Assembly: GCF_000633515.1 (NCBI RefSeq)
Contig: NZ_AYMP01000035.1
Coordinates: 1 to 64,000, forward strand
Reading direction: 5' to 3'
Source of the DNA: Morganella morganii H1r
GTDB taxonomy: Bacteria > Pseudomonadota > Gammaproteobacteria > Enterobacterales > Enterobacteriaceae
Length of the DNA stretch: 64,000 bases
This document shows, in pieces, positions 30,355 through 39,908 of the stretch (position 1 is its first letter; each line of letters opens with the position of its first letter). The notes beneath the pieces are model-generated. The model was given only the letters and a program-made list of their open reading frames with translations, had not been told where the DNA came from and searched no databases. The translations under genes and the position numbers were made by a program.

Positions 30355-31439
30355 CAACTTTAATTCACGTTTTAGGATCTGATATCCCGCATCATAACCA
30401 GACCGTGCTGCGCTTCTTCAATGATGTGCTGGCACCGCAGCTGCCGCGTGAGGAAATGCCTGAATTTATGGTTGTTTCCACCGCCGGGCAGCTTCTGGCG
30501 CAATATCCCAACCTGGAACTGGATGTCTGGCCGGATAAAAAAAGCCTGGCGAATGCCGTCACCGCGAAAGCAAAACGTGACCGGCAGTGCCGGTTTTTCT
30601 TCCATGGTCAGTTTAATGCCCTGATCTGGCTGGCATTATTGTCAGGAAAAATTAAACGTTATCAGTTTTACTGGCATATCTGGGGCGCGGATCTGTATGA
30701 GGATTCCCGTCAGCTGAAATTCAGACTGTTTTATCATCTGCGCCGCCTGGCACAGAAGCGGGTCGGCCATGTGTTCGGCACGCGCGGCGATTTAAACTAT
30801 TTTGCCCAGTTCTGCCCGAAGATCCCGGCTGACCTGCTCTATTTTCCGACGCGGATGGATCCCTCTCTGACGGTTTTAACGCCGCCTGAGCCGCGTGGTG
30901 ACGATAATATGATGATCCTGCTGGGTAACTCGGGTGACCGCTCAAACCGCCATAAAGAGGCGCTGACGCGCATTCATGAGCAGTTCGGCGATAAGGTGAA
31001 AATTATCATCCCGATGGGTTATCCGGAAAACAACAGTGACTATATTACCGAAGTGGATGCTTTCGCACAGCAGTTGTTCCCTCAGCAGCAGACGGAGATC
31101 CTGAAAGACAAGATGGATTTTGATATCTATCTGAATCTGCTGAAACAATGCGACCTCGGCTACTTTATTTTTAACCGCCAGCAGGGGATCGGCACACTGT
31201 GTCTGCTGATCCAGTTCGGTATTCCGTTTGTGATAAGCCGTCAGAACCCGTTCTGGCAGGATATGACCGAGCAGCAGGTGCCGGTGTTGTTTTACGGTGA
31301 TGATGTGACACCGGATGTGGTGGCGCAGGCGCGGGAGCAGCTGTTCGCGCTGGATCGTGAAAAAATTGCCTTTTTCAGCCCGAACTTTGTGCAGGGCTGG
31401 GAGCAGGCACTGGCCGCCGCGCAGGAGAAACAGGCATGA
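30351..31439 (+). CDS. wecF: TDP-Fuc4NAc:lipid II Fuc4NAc transferase
   Basis: WecF adds Fuc4NAc to lipid II to give lipid III. It is a membrane-associated glycosyltransferase (family 56) of 362 aa. It opens [20 protein letters not shown] and has [17 protein letters not shown] and [10 protein letters not shown] as in E. coli. The start at 30351 overlaps the wzxE stop. An alternative ATG four codons earlier is not conserved. Confidence 0.94.
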   Translation: MTTLIHVLGSDIPHHNQTVLRFFNDVLAPQLPREEMPEFMVVSTAGQLLAQYPNLELDVWPDKKSLANAVTAKAKRDRQCRFFFHGQFNALIWLALLSGKIKRYQFYWHIWGADLYEDSRQLKFRLFYHLRRLAQKRVGHVFGTRGDLNYFAQFCPKIPADLLYFPTRMDPSLTVLTPPEPRGDDNMMILLGNSGDRSNRHKEALTRIHEQFGDKVKIIIPMGYPENNSDYITEVDAFAQQLFPQQQTEILKDKMDFDIYLNLLKQCDLGYFIFNRQQGIGTLCLLIQFGIPFVISRQNPFWQDMTEQQVPVLFYGDDVTPDVVAQAREQLFALDREKIAFFSPNFVQGWEQALAAAQEKQA

Positions 31440-32791
31440 GTCAGTTTGATTTCATCGGGCTGTTTGCCGTCTGGTTTATCTCGCTGGCCTTTATTCTGCT
31501 GCTGACCTACCGCGAGTTCCGCCGGGTCCGCTTCAGTTTTAATATCTTTTTCTCCATGCTCTATCTGCTGACCTTCTTTTTCGGCTTCCCGTTTACCTTT
31601 GCGCTGGTGTTCCAGTTTGATGTGCAGGTGGTGCCGCCGTCTGCGCTGTTGCAGGCGCTGCTGGCGTCAGTCAGTTTCTATGCCATTTATTATGTGGCGT
31701 ATAAAACCCGGCTGCGCAGACCCGACGCGGTTTACAGCGGCACACCACTGTTTTCCATGAACAAAACAGAAACCCAGCTCACCTGGCTGCTGCTGGCGGC
31801 GATTGCTGTCGCGACTGCCGGTATTTTCTTTATGGAAAACGGGCTGCTGCTGTTTAAGCTGAAAACCTACAGTCAGATTTTCTCGAGCCAGGTCACCGGC
31901 GTGGCTTTAAAACGCTTTTTCTACTTCTTTATCCCGGCGATGCTGGTGGTATTCTTCCTGAAACCGACATTCCGGCGCTGGATTTTCTTCCTGATCACCA
32001 CGGTGGCGTTCGGGATTATGACTTATGTGATTGTCGGCGGTACCCGCGCCAACATTATTATCGCGTTTGCGCTGTTTCTGTTTATCGGCATTGTGCGCGG
32101 CTGGATTTCGCTGTGGATGCTGGTCAGCGCCGGGGTCTTCGGCGTGGTGGGGATGTTCTGGCTGGCACTCAAACGCTACAGCCTGGATGTCAGCGGGGCG
32201 GAGGCGTTTTACACGTTCCTCTATCTGACCCGCGATACCTTCTCACCGTGGGAAAATCTCGGCCTGCTGCTGAATAACTACGACAAAATTGAGTTCCAGG
32301 GGCTGGCGCCGATTATCCGTGACTTCTATGTCTTTATCCCGTCCTGGCTGTGGCCGGATCGCCCGGATACTGTACTCAATGCAGCAAACTATTTTACCTG
32401 GGAAGTGCTGAATAACCATTCCGGATTAGCGATATCCCCGACACTGATCGGCTCACTGGTGGTGATGGGCGGCTTCTGGTTTATCCCGCTCGGTGCGGTG
32501 GTGGTCGGGCTGATAATCAAATGGTTCGACTGGCTGTATGAGCTGGGCAAACGGGAGACAAACCGTTACAAAGCGGCCATTCTGCATGCATTTTGTTTCG
32601 GCGCGATATTTAACATGATTGTGCTGGCCCGCGAAGGAATGGATTCATTCGTTTCCCGCGTGGTGTTTTTCTGTCTTATTTTCGGCTTTTGTCTGGTGGT
32701 GGCGAAATTACTGTACTGGCTGTTCGAAACGGCCGGGCTTATCCGCCATTATGTGATTTCAAAGGGCAAACGCACCCGTCTTTCATCGTAA
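31436..32791 (+). CDS. wzyE: ECA polymerase WzyE
   Basis: WzyE joins trisaccharide repeats in the periplasmic leaflet, working with WzzE. It is a 451-residue polytopic membrane protein with about 11 hydrophobic segments and large periplasmic loops (for example [16 protein letters not shown]) shared with E. coli WzyE. It starts in ATGA overlap with wecF. Confidence 0.94.
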   Translation: MSQFDFIGLFAVWFISLAFILLLTYREFRRVRFSFNIFFSMLYLLTFFFGFPFTFALVFQFDVQVVPPSALLQALLASVSFYAIYYVAYKTRLRRPDAVYSGTPLFSMNKTETQLTWLLLAAIAVATAGIFFMENGLLLFKLKTYSQIFSSQVTGVALKRFFYFFIPAMLVVFFLKPTFRRWIFFLITTVAFGIMTYVIVGGTRANIIIAFALFLFIGIVRGWISLWMLVSAGVFGVVGMFWLALKRYSLDVSGAEAFYTFLYLTRDTFSPWENLGLLLNNYDKIEFQGLAPIIRDFYVFIPSWLWPDRPDTVLNAANYFTWEVLNNHSGLAISPTLIGSLVVMGGFWFIPLGAVVVGLIIKWFDWLYELGKRETNRYKAAILHAFCFGAIFNMIVLAREGMDSFVSRVVFFCLIFGFCLVVAKLLYWLFETAGLIRHYVISKGKRTRLSS

Positions 32792-32800
32792 GGAATTAGC

Positions 32801-33562
32801 ATGGAACCGTTATCTTCTGATGCCGGCAGCGCGGAAAATATCCCGCAGTATTCTATCCGTAACCACCCGATTCAGGGTTTCCGGAATCAGGCACATTTTC
32901 TGGATTATCTGTTTAAGGACGGACAGATCAGAACCGGTACGCTGGTGGCCATTAATGCCGAAAAAGTCATGACTGCCGAACAGGATGAGGCGCTGCACAC
33001 ACTGCTGAGCAACGCGGAATATCTGTATGCGGACGGGATCAGCATTGTCCGTGCTATCCGCCGCAAATACCCGCAGGCGGATGTCGCCCGGATTGCCGGG
33101 GCGGATTTGTGGGAAGGGCTGATGGAACGCGCCGGGCAGGAAAACACACCGGTGTTTCTGGTCGGCGGCAAACCGGAAGTGCTGGCGGAAACCGAAGCCA
33201 AACTGAAAGCACAGTGGAATGTCAATCTGGCGGGCACACAGGACGGTTATTTTACCGCAGAACAGCGTGATGCCCTGTTTGAACGCATCCGCGACAGCGG
33301 CGCAAAAATTGTGACAGTGGCCATGGGCTCACCGAAACAGGAAATCTTTATGCGCGACTGCCGTAAGATCCACCCGGATGCCCTGTATATGGGGGTGGGC
33401 GGTACGTATGATGTCTTTACCGGTCATGTGAAGCGTGCGCCGAAGGTGTGGCAGAACATGGGGCTGGAGTGGCTTTACCGCCTGTTATCACAACCGACCC
33501 GCTTCCGCCGTCAGTTAAAACTGCTGAAATTTCTGGGTTATTACTACGGTAATAAATTATAA
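32801..33562 (+). CDS. wecG: UDP-ManNAcA:lipid I transferase WecG
   Basis: WecG adds ManNAcA to lipid I to make lipid II. It belongs to the WecG/TagA/CpsF family (GT26): [64 protein letters not shown] and [17 protein letters not shown]. It is 253 aa. AAGGA lies 6 nt before the ATG. It is the last gene of the wec operon, in the same position as in E. coli. Confidence 0.95.
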   Translation: MEPLSSDAGSAENIPQYSIRNHPIQGFRNQAHFLDYLFKDGQIRTGTLVAINAEKVMTAEQDEALHTLLSNAEYLYADGISIVRAIRRKYPQADVARIAGADLWEGLMERAGQENTPVFLVGGKPEVLAETEAKLKAQWNVNLAGTQDGYFTAEQRDALFERIRDSGAKIVTVAMGSPKQEIFMRDCRKIHPDALYMGVGGTYDVFTGHVKRAPKVWQNMGLEWLYRLLSQPTRFRRQLKLLKFLGYYYGNKL

Positions 33563-33564
33563 TT

Positions 33565-33586
33565 GCCCCTGTCCGGGCGGCTTTTT
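33565..33586 (+). terminator. Weak terminator after wecG
   Basis: The short stem GCCC/GGGC with loop CTGTCC is followed by GGCTTTTTG. It directly follows the wecG stop and is the only terminator-like element between the wec operon and the tRNA cluster. Confidence 0.45.
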
Positions 33587-33658
33587 GCGGGAAAATGCTC
33601 TCTTTATCAGCAAAGCGGGCAAAGACTGAGCAAACAATACATTTGTGAAAAAAAGCAC

Positions 33659-33687
33659 TGGACAGACGGATGAGAAATCCGTACTAT
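33659..33687 (+). promoter_or_regulatory. Promoter of the Arg-His-Leu-Pro tRNA operon
   Basis: TGGACA (33659-33664) and TACTAT (33682-33687) are separated by 17 bp and followed by a C-rich discriminator CCTCTCCCGC. This is a good stable-RNA promoter about 22 bp upstream of tRNA-Arg, and the discriminator suggests stringent control. Confidence 0.75.
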
Positions 33688-33708
33688 CCTCTCCCGCAAC
33701 GGCGCAAA

Positions 33709-33785
<77 letters not shown>

Positions 33786-33850
33786 TTATGCGTGTAAGAG
33801 TTACGGTATAGTATTTCGTTGTTGTAAGTAGTAAAATGTTGCGATGTTAT

Positions 33851-33927
33851 GGTGGCTATAGCTCAGTTGGTAGAGCCCTGGATTGTGATTCCAGTCGTCG
33901 TGGGTTCGAGTCCCATTAGCCACCCCA
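33851..33927 (+). tRNA. hisR: tRNA-His (anticodon GTG)
   Basis: A 77-nt tRNA that includes the extra 5' G(-1) characteristic of tRNA-His. The anticodon loop TTGTGAT gives GTG and the sequence is nearly identical to E. coli hisR, with an encoded CCA end. Confidence 0.98.
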
Positions 33928-33963
33928 TTTAATAACATGTAACATGACTGTAGTGATGAACCT

Positions 33964-34050
33964 GCGAGGGTGGCGGAATTGGTAGACGCGCTAGCTTCAG
34001 GTGTTAGTGTTCTTACGGACGTGGGGGTTCAAGTCCCCCCCTTCGCACCA
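33964..34050 (+). tRNA. leuT: tRNA-Leu (anticodon CAG)
   Basis: An 87-nt class II tRNA with a long variable arm (TGTTCTTACGGACGT). The anticodon loop CTTCAGGT gives CAG and the CCA end is encoded. The acceptor stem contains one G-T pair. Confidence 0.97.
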
Positions 34051-34072
34051 TCATCATGACAAGTCAGCCTTT

Positions 34073-34149
34073 CGGCGAGTAGCGCAGCTTGGTAGCGCAA
34101 CTGGTTTGGGACCAGTGGGTCGTAGGTTCGAATCCTATCTCGCCGACCA
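34073..34149 (+). tRNA. proM: tRNA-Pro (anticodon TGG)
   Basis: A 77-nt tRNA with acceptor stem CGGCGAG/CTCGCCG, anticodon loop TTTGGGA giving TGG and an encoded CCA end. It is the last gene of the cluster and is followed by a strong terminator. Confidence 0.98.
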
Positions 34150-34159
34150 TATTCAGAGA

Positions 34160-34185
34160 AAGCCCCGCTTACAGCGGGGCTTTTT
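34160..34185 (+). terminator. Intrinsic terminator of the tRNA operon
   Basis: The 10-bp stem AAGCCCCGCT/AGCGGGGCTT with a 3-nt loop TAC runs into TTTTT. It lies 10 nt after tRNA-Pro. Confidence 0.93.
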
Positions 34186-34580
34186 CGTTTCTGCGGTTTC
34201 TGTTTTTTCCTGTCCTGCTTTTCTTTCTGCTGCTGCTCCGCAGCGTATTTTTGTTTCGTTTGTGCTGATGCTGATTGGGTGTTCAGGCAGACAAAAACAC
34301 GCGGGCTTTCCGTGAAACAGCCGGGTCAGTGATATCTGATAATTTCAATACAAATCATTATGTTATGAGTATTGTATAGATTCGGCGACAAAGAGCATAA
34401 TGCTTGTCGCTAAAATGAGACATTTAATCTATTGATATATAAGTATTTTAATAATGCTGTCATAAAGCGTCGCAAAACAGAGACACTGCGGACAGAATTA
34501 CATCAGTGATTGGTAAGCGGAAGGGCAGATAAAAAAAATAAACCCACGGGAACCGCGGGAAATTGAGAGGGCGTAAAAGT
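34186..34580 (+). other. Non-coding region upstream of glmZ
   Basis: This is 395 bp without a credible gene. E. coli carries aslB and aslA here; they are absent. The left part is C/T-rich and the right part A/T-rich. It contains a GlrR-type repeat at 34405-34422 and an inverted repeat GCGACA/TGTCGC (34385-34410). A degenerate second half-site TGTC at 34458-34461 is followed by GCAA at the right spacing. Confidence 0.5.
34405..34422 (+). promoter_or_regulatory. Candidate GlrR binding site
   Basis: This is an exact TGTC-N10-GACA match, the consensus of the response regulator GlrR (of the GlrK/GlrR two-component system), which activates sigma-54 promoters of glmY, and of glmZ in many enterobacteria. 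It lies about 190 bp upstream of the glmZ start, a usual distance for a sigma-54 enhancer site. Confidence 0.65.
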
Positions 34581-34595
34581 TGGCACGTCTTGTGC
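34581..34595 (+). promoter_or_regulatory. Sigma-54-type promoter of glmZ
   Basis: TGGCAC-N5-GTGC matches the -24/-12 sigma-54 consensus, with GG (34582-34583) and GC (34594-34595) exactly 12 bp apart. The predicted start falls within 2 nt of the first base of GlmZ. A partial -10-like CATTAT at 34595-34600 could allow an overlapping sigma-70 promoter. Confidence 0.8.
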
Positions 34596-34608
34596 ATTAT
34601 ATCAGGGT

Positions 34609-34820
34609 GTAGATGCTCATCTCATTTCTTATGTTTGCGTAAGCTTCATAAACCCGGAGATGACGCAGAGCTAAATTCGGTGCCTATTGTCCGGGTTATC
34701 GATGTAAAAGATCCCGAAATCTTTACATCAGCAACAGGACGTAACGTTGAGTGAGGCACCATCCGTCTGTAGACCTGATTGTATTTTATACACCTATCGT
34801 TCCGCGATAGGTGTTTTTTT
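34609..34820 (+). ncRNA. glmZ: Small RNA GlmZ
   Basis: GlmZ is an Hfq-dependent small RNA that base-pairs with the glmS leader and activates synthesis of glucosamine-6-phosphate synthase. RapZ and RNase E cut it when glucosamine-6-phosphate is plentiful. The 5' end GTAGATGCTCATCTCAT, the CATAAACCCGGAGATGACGC block and the glmS-pairing segment around GTAACGTTGAGTGAGGCACC (34741-34760) match E. coli GlmZ from memory. The intrinsic terminator is CACCTATCG-ttc-CGCGATAGGTG with seven T. It lies directly upstream of hemY, as in E. coli. Length is about 212 nt. Confidence 0.93.
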
Positions 34821-34880
34821 ATGTCTTATTCTTGCCATCAATAACGTGTTCCGTCAATCCCTTTTAATGATATGCCGGTA

Positions 34881-34909
34881 TAAAAAAAGCCAATCCGGCA
34901 GGATTGGCT
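34881..34909 (-). terminator. Intrinsic terminator of the hemCDXY operon
   Basis: On the minus strand the 9-bp stem AGCCAATCC/GGATTGGCT with a TGCC loop is followed by seven T. It lies 30 nt after the hemY stop. Confidence 0.92.
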
Positions 34910-34938
34910 CTGTGTGATAAAAAATAACGCCGTTGTGC

Positions 34939-36147
34939 TTATTTACGGGGCGTTTTTTCATCCGGTAATGTCAGGGTATTGAGCAGAGCATTACGGCGGA
35001 TCATGGCAGATTCCTCATACTTTTTCTGCTTATCCAGCACATCGGCCAGCCAGGCGGCATCATGTGTGTCCTGACGGCTGCTCAGGGCAGATTTAAAGTA
35101 CTTTTCCGCATCTTCCCAGCGTGTTTCCTGCATGGCCAGTTGTCCGAGAGTACTGTTGAGCAGCGGCTGATCCGCATCTTCCTTCTGCATCTGGTTCAGC
35201 ACCTTGCGGATGGCTTTCGGATTGTCTGTCCGGATCTGCGGCAGCAGCATCAGCAGACGCTGATCTTTCTGACGCTTCAGTCCGTCGAGCACTACCGCTT
35301 CGGCATCCGCCATATCATTACCGGCAATAAAGTGCTGCGCGGCCGCTACGGCCATCTCCGGGTTGTGGCGCAGATGGCGGCTGAGGTTCTTCCACCAGTG
35401 GCGCAGTGCATCGCTGCCGTCCTGATCCGCAACCTGCTGCATCATACCGAGCCAGGCGCGGATTTCGGTCTGTTCCACCTGCTCATCCGTAAATTCACCG
35501 GATTTTTTCATCTGCGGCAGAATAGCGATCAGGGATTTCCAGGCACCGGAACGCGCATAAACCTGTTCCGCCAGGCGAAGTACTTCCGGGTGGCGCGGTG
35601 CAACTTCCAGCAGATTGTCGATAGCGGTTCTCGCCGCCGGAATTTCATTGCGGCTCAGCAGAATACGGGCGCGGGTGATATCCACCGGTAACTGATGACG
35701 CCCCGCCAGCTCGGAAGCCCGCTCCAGATACTGATTGGCGCGGAGATTATCGCTGCGCTGCTGTGCCGCTTCTGCTGCCAGCAGATAGTTGACCAGCGGT
35801 TGCTCTGCGTTATCCGCACTGCGGCTCAGTAATTTTTCCACCTGCCGGAAATCCCCTTCCGCCAGTTTGAGCAGGGCATCGTTGGTCAGCGCACGGGCGC
35901 GGTTACGTTTATGGCCGCCAAACCAGCCGAGTGTGCGGGAACTACCGCTTTTCAGGCGGCGCCAGCACCAGCCCAGCAGCATCAGAACCGCCTGAAGTAT
36001 CAGGAAGATGATGATCAGGCCGGTGACACTGGTTTCAATATCAAAATTATTGGTCTGGATCAGGACATAACCCTGATGTCCGGCCATCAGCGGACCGACA
36101 ATAATCCCGGCAATCAGGATAAGAAACAGAATAAAGATTTTAAACAT
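34939..36147 (-). CDS. hemY: HemY, inner-membrane TPR protein
   Basis: HemY is a 402-residue protein with two N-terminal membrane helices (about 2-22 and 40-62), a basic linker, and a long cytoplasmic helical region with TPR-like repeats. Its role in haem synthesis is unproven; in Enterobacterales it is always the last gene of hemCDXY. It is not related to the Gram-positive protoporphyrinogen oxidase of the same name. GGAGGG lies upstream of the ATG, and hemX ends 3 nt before it. Confidence 0.92.
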   Translation of the reverse strand: MFKIFILFLILIAGIIVGPLMAGHQGYVLIQTNNFDIETSVTGLIIIFLILQAVLMLLGWCWRRLKSGSSRTLGWFGGHKRNRARALTNDALLKLAEGDFRQVEKLLSRSADNAEQPLVNYLLAAEAAQQRSDNLRANQYLERASELAGRHQLPVDITRARILLSRNEIPAARTAIDNLLEVAPRHPEVLRLAEQVYARSGAWKSLIAILPQMKKSGEFTDEQVEQTEIRAWLGMMQQVADQDGSDALRHWWKNLSRHLRHNPEMAVAAAQHFIAGNDMADAEAVVLDGLKRQKDQRLLMLLPQIRTDNPKAIRKVLNQMQKEDADQPLLNSTLGQLAMQETRWEDAEKYFKSALSSRQDTHDAAWLADVLDKQKKYEESAMIRRNALLNTLTLPDEKTPRK

Positions 36148-36150
36148 CTG

Positions 36151-37539
36151 TTATCCCTCCTGTCGCGGTGCTGCTGCCGGTTGCGCCGGTGCAGCAGCCG
36201 GAGCTGCCTGCTGCGGTGCCGCCGGTGCCGGTGCCGGTGGCGGGGTTTCATCGTTGAGCAGACGGCGGATACGGGTCTGTACCAGTTTATCCAGCAGCGG
36301 CTGGCTGGTCAGGCTGTCCGGCGCACTCATTGAAATCGGCTGGGCGGCCAGGGCATCCACTTCGGCCAGGAAGGCGGTGTTGGCCGGGTCGTTATCTGAG
36401 AAATAGGCACGGACCCAGGTGGAGACCGCATCCAGTGACTGTTTGTAGCTCTCTTCCTGGTGACGCGGCACCGCCTGAGCGGCGATCAGTAACTGGGCGC
36501 GGATATTCTCACGGACATAAATGTCCTGATTCGGAGCCAGCAGCGGGGCGGACGTATTATCGCGGCGGCGGATGGTGATGAAATCACTCATAAACCCTTT
36601 CCAGCTTTTGGTCAGGTTAGTGCGCCAGTCCGCAACCGAAGACGTCAGCCCTTCACTGTCACTGCTGTCCATCGGCGCGCCGTCACGGCTGCCGTCATCC
36701 AGACGCAGATTATCCACCTGACCGGCAAGCTGGTTCAGACGCAGGATTGTGCCGTCAAAATCGATCTGGCTGACGGCGGACAGTGCCGTAATATCATTAC
36801 GCAGCGCGGTGCGCACATCCAGCAGACTCGGGTCATTCATTTCTGCGAGACTGGCATCAGCATTTTTCAGCAGCACCATGGCGGTGACCACGTCCTGGTC
36901 ATTCCACAATTTACGCTCTGCCATTTTGACCAGGAAATCCGCCTGAGCCAGCAGCCAGCTTTTCACATCGGTACTCGACAGTACGGTGATACGGCTGCGC
37001 AGTAGCTCCAGCTCGTGTTTCAGGGCGGCTTCCTGTTGCTGCTGCTGTGTGCTGAGTGCAGACTGCCGCGCGATAAATTCCTTAAATTCCTGCATCTGTT
37101 TTTGTGTCTGCTGTTGCTCCTGCTGCAACTGCGCCATCTGAGATTTCAGCTGTGCATTTTCTGCGGCAAGGTCTTTTGACAGTGCTTGTGTACCGGCCTG
37201 CGAGGCATACCAGACACCACCGCCGACCAGCAGGATAACCGCCAGTGCGATCGCACCGAGCAGAAAACCGGCCGGTTGTTTTTCCTCAGCTGCCGGCGGG
37301 GTTTTCCGGGGCTGCGGGGCTTCCGGTGCCGGTTTTGCTGTGGTATCTGCCGGTTTACTGTCAGCAGCCGGCGTCTCCGCCTGCTTCTTCTCAGACGCTG
37401 CTTTATCAGTGACGTTTTTCGCGGCCGCTTTTTTCCCGGCAGCCGTGTCTTTTTTCTCTGCCTGCGGATCGGTATTGGTTACGGCATCCTGTGTTTCAGG
37501 TACATCGGCCGATCCGGGTTTTTTCTCGTGTTCCGTCAT
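36151..37539 (-). CDS. hemX: HemX, inner-membrane protein of the hem operon
   Basis: HemX is a single-pass membrane protein whose function is not established; older annotation as uroporphyrinogen III methyltransferase is not supported. It has a long Ala/Lys/Pro-rich cytoplasmic tail, one membrane helix (around 92-113 of the longer form), a Gln-rich coiled coil and a conserved periplasmic domain ([36 protein letters not shown]) ending in an Ala/Pro/Gln-rich tail. I chose ATG 37539 (MTEHEK, as in E. coli). An ATG at 37563 overlapping the hemD stop would add 8 residues and is a real alternative. The N-terminal tail is longer than in E. coli. Confidence 0.9.
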   Translation of the reverse strand: MTEHEKKPGSADVPETQDAVTNTDPQAEKKDTAAGKKAAAKNVTDKAASEKKQAETPAADSKPADTTAKPAPEAPQPRKTPPAAEEKQPAGFLLGAIALAVILLVGGGVWYASQAGTQALSKDLAAENAQLKSQMAQLQQEQQQTQKQMQEFKEFIARQSALSTQQQQQEAALKHELELLRSRITVLSSTDVKSWLLAQADFLVKMAERKLWNDQDVVTAMVLLKNADASLAEMNDPSLLDVRTALRNDITALSAVSQIDFDGTILRLNQLAGQVDNLRLDDGSRDGAPMDSSDSEGLTSSVADWRTNLTKSWKGFMSDFITIRRRDNTSAPLLAPNQDIYVRENIRAQLLIAAQAVPRHQEESYKQSLDAVSTWVRAYFSDNDPANTAFLAEVDALAAQPISMSAPDSLTSQPLLDKLVQTRIRRLLNDETPPPAPAPAAPQQAAPAAAPAQPAAAPRQEG

Positions 37540-37559
37540 TCGTGGCATCCCATGTCTGT

Positions 37560-38297
37560 TCATTGAAGAGCCTGAAGTAAGGCTTCATTATCTGCACCGG
37601 CGGCGACATCAATTTTCTGCCAGCCCAGTGATTGTGCGATAGCTGCCAGTCTGTCACTGACAACAATAATCCGGCATTGCAGCAGCCAGCCGAGGTGCGC
37701 GGGCGGTATCAGCTGCCGCAGCAGGTGCAGCATTTCGCCGCTGGTCACCACCAGCGTCTGAACCTGTTGCTGCTGCCACAACAGGGCACATTCCCCGCCG
37801 TCGTAATTTACGGGTTCGCGGCGGTAGCATTCACAGTAATCCACCACTGCGCCCCGTTCACGCAGCGTCTGTGCCAGATGTTCTCTGCCGCCGTTACCGC
37901 GCAGCAAAAGTGCGCGGCGGCCGGTCATATCCTGTAAATCCGGCAGGGCCAGCAGATGCTCGCTGGTTTCCCCGCCGGGCATAAAGGCGGCGGGTAATCC
38001 GGTCAGTTGTTCAAAACAGTTTGCGGTTGACTGACCAATTCCATAATAGCAAAGCTTATCAGACCACAGGTAATTCTGTTGAATATGCTGTTCATTTGCG
38101 TGATAAACCGCATTCTTTGACAGCAGAAAAAGGGCATCTCCGGGAGAAAGTGCCGCTGTTTTGGCGATCAGCAGCGGCAGTTCATGTCCCGGAGAGATAC
38201 GGATGAGCGGGGCAGAAAGGGCTCTCTGCCCGCGTGAGCACAGAGCGCTGACCAGGGCTTCACCGGCCGGTGAGGGACGGGTGACCAGGATAGTCAT
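37560..38297 (-). CDS. hemD: Uroporphyrinogen-III synthase
   Basis: HemD closes hydroxymethylbilane with inversion of ring D to give uroporphyrinogen III, the precursor of haem and sirohaem. It is a 245-residue two-lobed protein. Like the family, its sequence diverges strongly, but [11 protein letters not shown] at the start, LLRGNGGRE and [11 protein letters not shown] are recognisable. The start overlaps the hemC stop (ATGA), which supports the call. Confidence 0.93.
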   Translation of the reverse strand: MTILVTRPSPAGEALVSALCSRGQRALSAPLIRISPGHELPLLIAKTAALSPGDALFLLSKNAVYHANEQHIQQNYLWSDKLCYYGIGQSTANCFEQLTGLPAAFMPGGETSEHLLALPDLQDMTGRRALLLRGNGGREHLAQTLRERGAVVDYCECYRREPVNYDGGECALLWQQQQVQTLVVTSGEMLHLLRQLIPPAHLGWLLQCRIIVVSDRLAAIAQSLGWQKIDVAAGADNEALLQALQ

Positions 38298-39235
38298 GCA
38301 GGCGTATGCCCCTGATAGACTTCCGTGAGGATAGCCCGCGCACCGTTATCCAGCAGCTCCTCAGCGAGAGAAACCCCGGCAGCGGCGGCATCCTGCGGGT
38401 CGCACAGGCGTTCCCCGCGGACAATTTCACTGCCGTCCGGTGCGCCGACCAGCGCACGCAGCCAGATTTTATCCCCCTGCCAGATAGCATAACTGCCGAT
38501 CGGCACCTGACATCCCCCTTCCAGCCGGGTATTCATGGCGCGTTCGGCACGGACACAGATATCAGTCTGCGCGTGATTCAGGGCGCTGAGCAGTGAGCGG
38601 GTGCGTTCATCATCCAGGCGGCACTCAATCCCGACCGCACCCTGGCCGACAGCGGGAAGGGACTCTTCCGGCGGCAGCGCACAGCGGATGCGCTCATCCA
38701 GTTTCAGGCGTTTCAGTCCGGCAACGGCCAGGATAATAGCGTCATAGTCGCCGTTATCCAGTTTGCCCAGCCGGGTACCGACATTGCCGCGCAGATCGCG
38801 GATCACCAGATCAGGACGGCGTTCGCGCAACTGGCACTGACGGCGCAGACTGGAGGTACCGACGATACTGCCGGGCGGCAGGGCATCCATACTGTCATAA
38901 TGGTTGGAAACAAAAGCATCGCGCGGATCTTCCCGCTCACAGATAGTGACTAACCCCAGTCCGTCCGGGAAACCGACCGGGACATCCTTCATGGAGTGCA
39001 CGGCGATATCCGCCCGTTTTTCCAGTAATGCCAGTTCCAGTTCTTTGACAAACAACCCTTTACCGCCGACTTTCGCCAGCGGCGTGTCGAGAATAATGTC
39101 ACCTTTGGTGACCATCGGAACGAGTTCAACGTGCAGCCCCGGATGATGCTGTTCCAGTTCCTGTTTGACAAATTCAGCCTGCCACAGTGCAAGCGGGCTT
39201 TGGCGGGTGGCAATACGCAGAGATTGAGTGGTCAT
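38294..39235 (-). CDS. hemC: Hydroxymethylbilane synthase (porphobilinogen deaminase)
   Basis: HemC polymerises four porphobilinogens into hydroxymethylbilane. The dipyrromethane cofactor is carried by C242 ([10 protein letters not shown]), and catalytic D84 lies in SMKDVP. The 313 residues equal E. coli. It is the first gene of hemCDXY and divergent from cyaA with 673 bp between them, the E. coli arrangement. Confidence 0.97.
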   Translation of the reverse strand: MTTQSLRIATRQSPLALWQAEFVKQELEQHHPGLHVELVPMVTKGDIILDTPLAKVGGKGLFVKELELALLEKRADIAVHSMKDVPVGFPDGLGLVTICEREDPRDAFVSNHYDSMDALPPGSIVGTSSLRRQCQLRERRPDLVIRDLRGNVGTRLGKLDNGDYDAIILAVAGLKRLKLDERIRCALPPEESLPAVGQGAVGIECRLDDERTRSLLSALNHAQTDICVRAERAMNTRLEGGCQVPIGSYAIWQGDKIWLRALVGAPDGSEIVRGERLCDPQDAAAAGVSLAEELLDNGARAILTEVYQGHTPA

Positions 39236-39908
39236 GATAATTGTCAGGGATCCTTGTCTTTTTATCCGGTGTTTTTCAGGCGAAACCCAGCCGGAAAAAT
39301 AAGAAAAACTGCCTTTGTTTTATCATTTTGCTGATTATTTTTCCAGTTACGTGACGAGACCTGCCCGGCAGATAACAACGAAAAAAAGACGATCAGGAAT
39401 AAATAGTCTCAGTCCGGTGGCCGGTATCTGCCAGTAAATAATTAAAACATATTTTAAATAATAAAAATATTTTGTAATTATAAGAAATATATTAATTAAT
39501 CAGGTTTAATTTAAATAACTATTTCATAGCATAATTAAAATAAATGAGCACACCGGGTATGAGTAAGTAGCATTACTTTTTTGGTTAAAAAACAGGCGAA
39601 AACAGGCGCGCACAGAATTTCCCGGATATTTCCTTAGATTTTTTGTGTGTATCACGGTGATTTTCAACGAAAATATATATTTTACAACTAGTTATCCGGG
39701 TGATAACAACTTTGTGTAATCGTGCCTTTTTTAGTGCGAAGCTTTACCCTTTGCCCCGAAGGTGTTAGATTGATCACGTTTCCGGCAATTTAACTTTGGT
39801 TCGATTCTTATCATTTTTCAGCATTAGATTATCAGTCTGTATTCATATACGTATAAAGCCGGGCATCAGGTCGTTTCCAGTTACATGAAATAAAATCAGG
39901 CGAATCCT
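39236..39908. other. hemC-cyaA divergent control region
   Basis: This 673-bp region has no gene. The middle (about 39430-39545) is extremely A+T-rich with many A/T runs, a likely curved or H-NS-prone segment. The right part carries the CRP site of cyaA. Promoters for hemC (left) and cyaA (right) must lie here, but I cannot place their -10/-35 boxes with confidence. Confidence 0.55.
39760..39781 (+). promoter_or_regulatory. CRP site of the cyaA promoter
   Basis: The core TGTTA-N6-TCACG lies in AAGGTGTTAGATTGATCACG, essentially identical to the CRP site that overlaps E. coli cyaA promoter P2 and mediates cAMP-CRP repression of adenylate cyclase synthesis. It lies about 130 bp before the start codon. 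Confidence 0.85.

Noticed and set aside
34001-34315. Plus-strand frame running through tRNA-Leu, tRNA-Pro and their terminator
   Set aside because: It translates structural RNA genes and a terminator; no protein family is visible.
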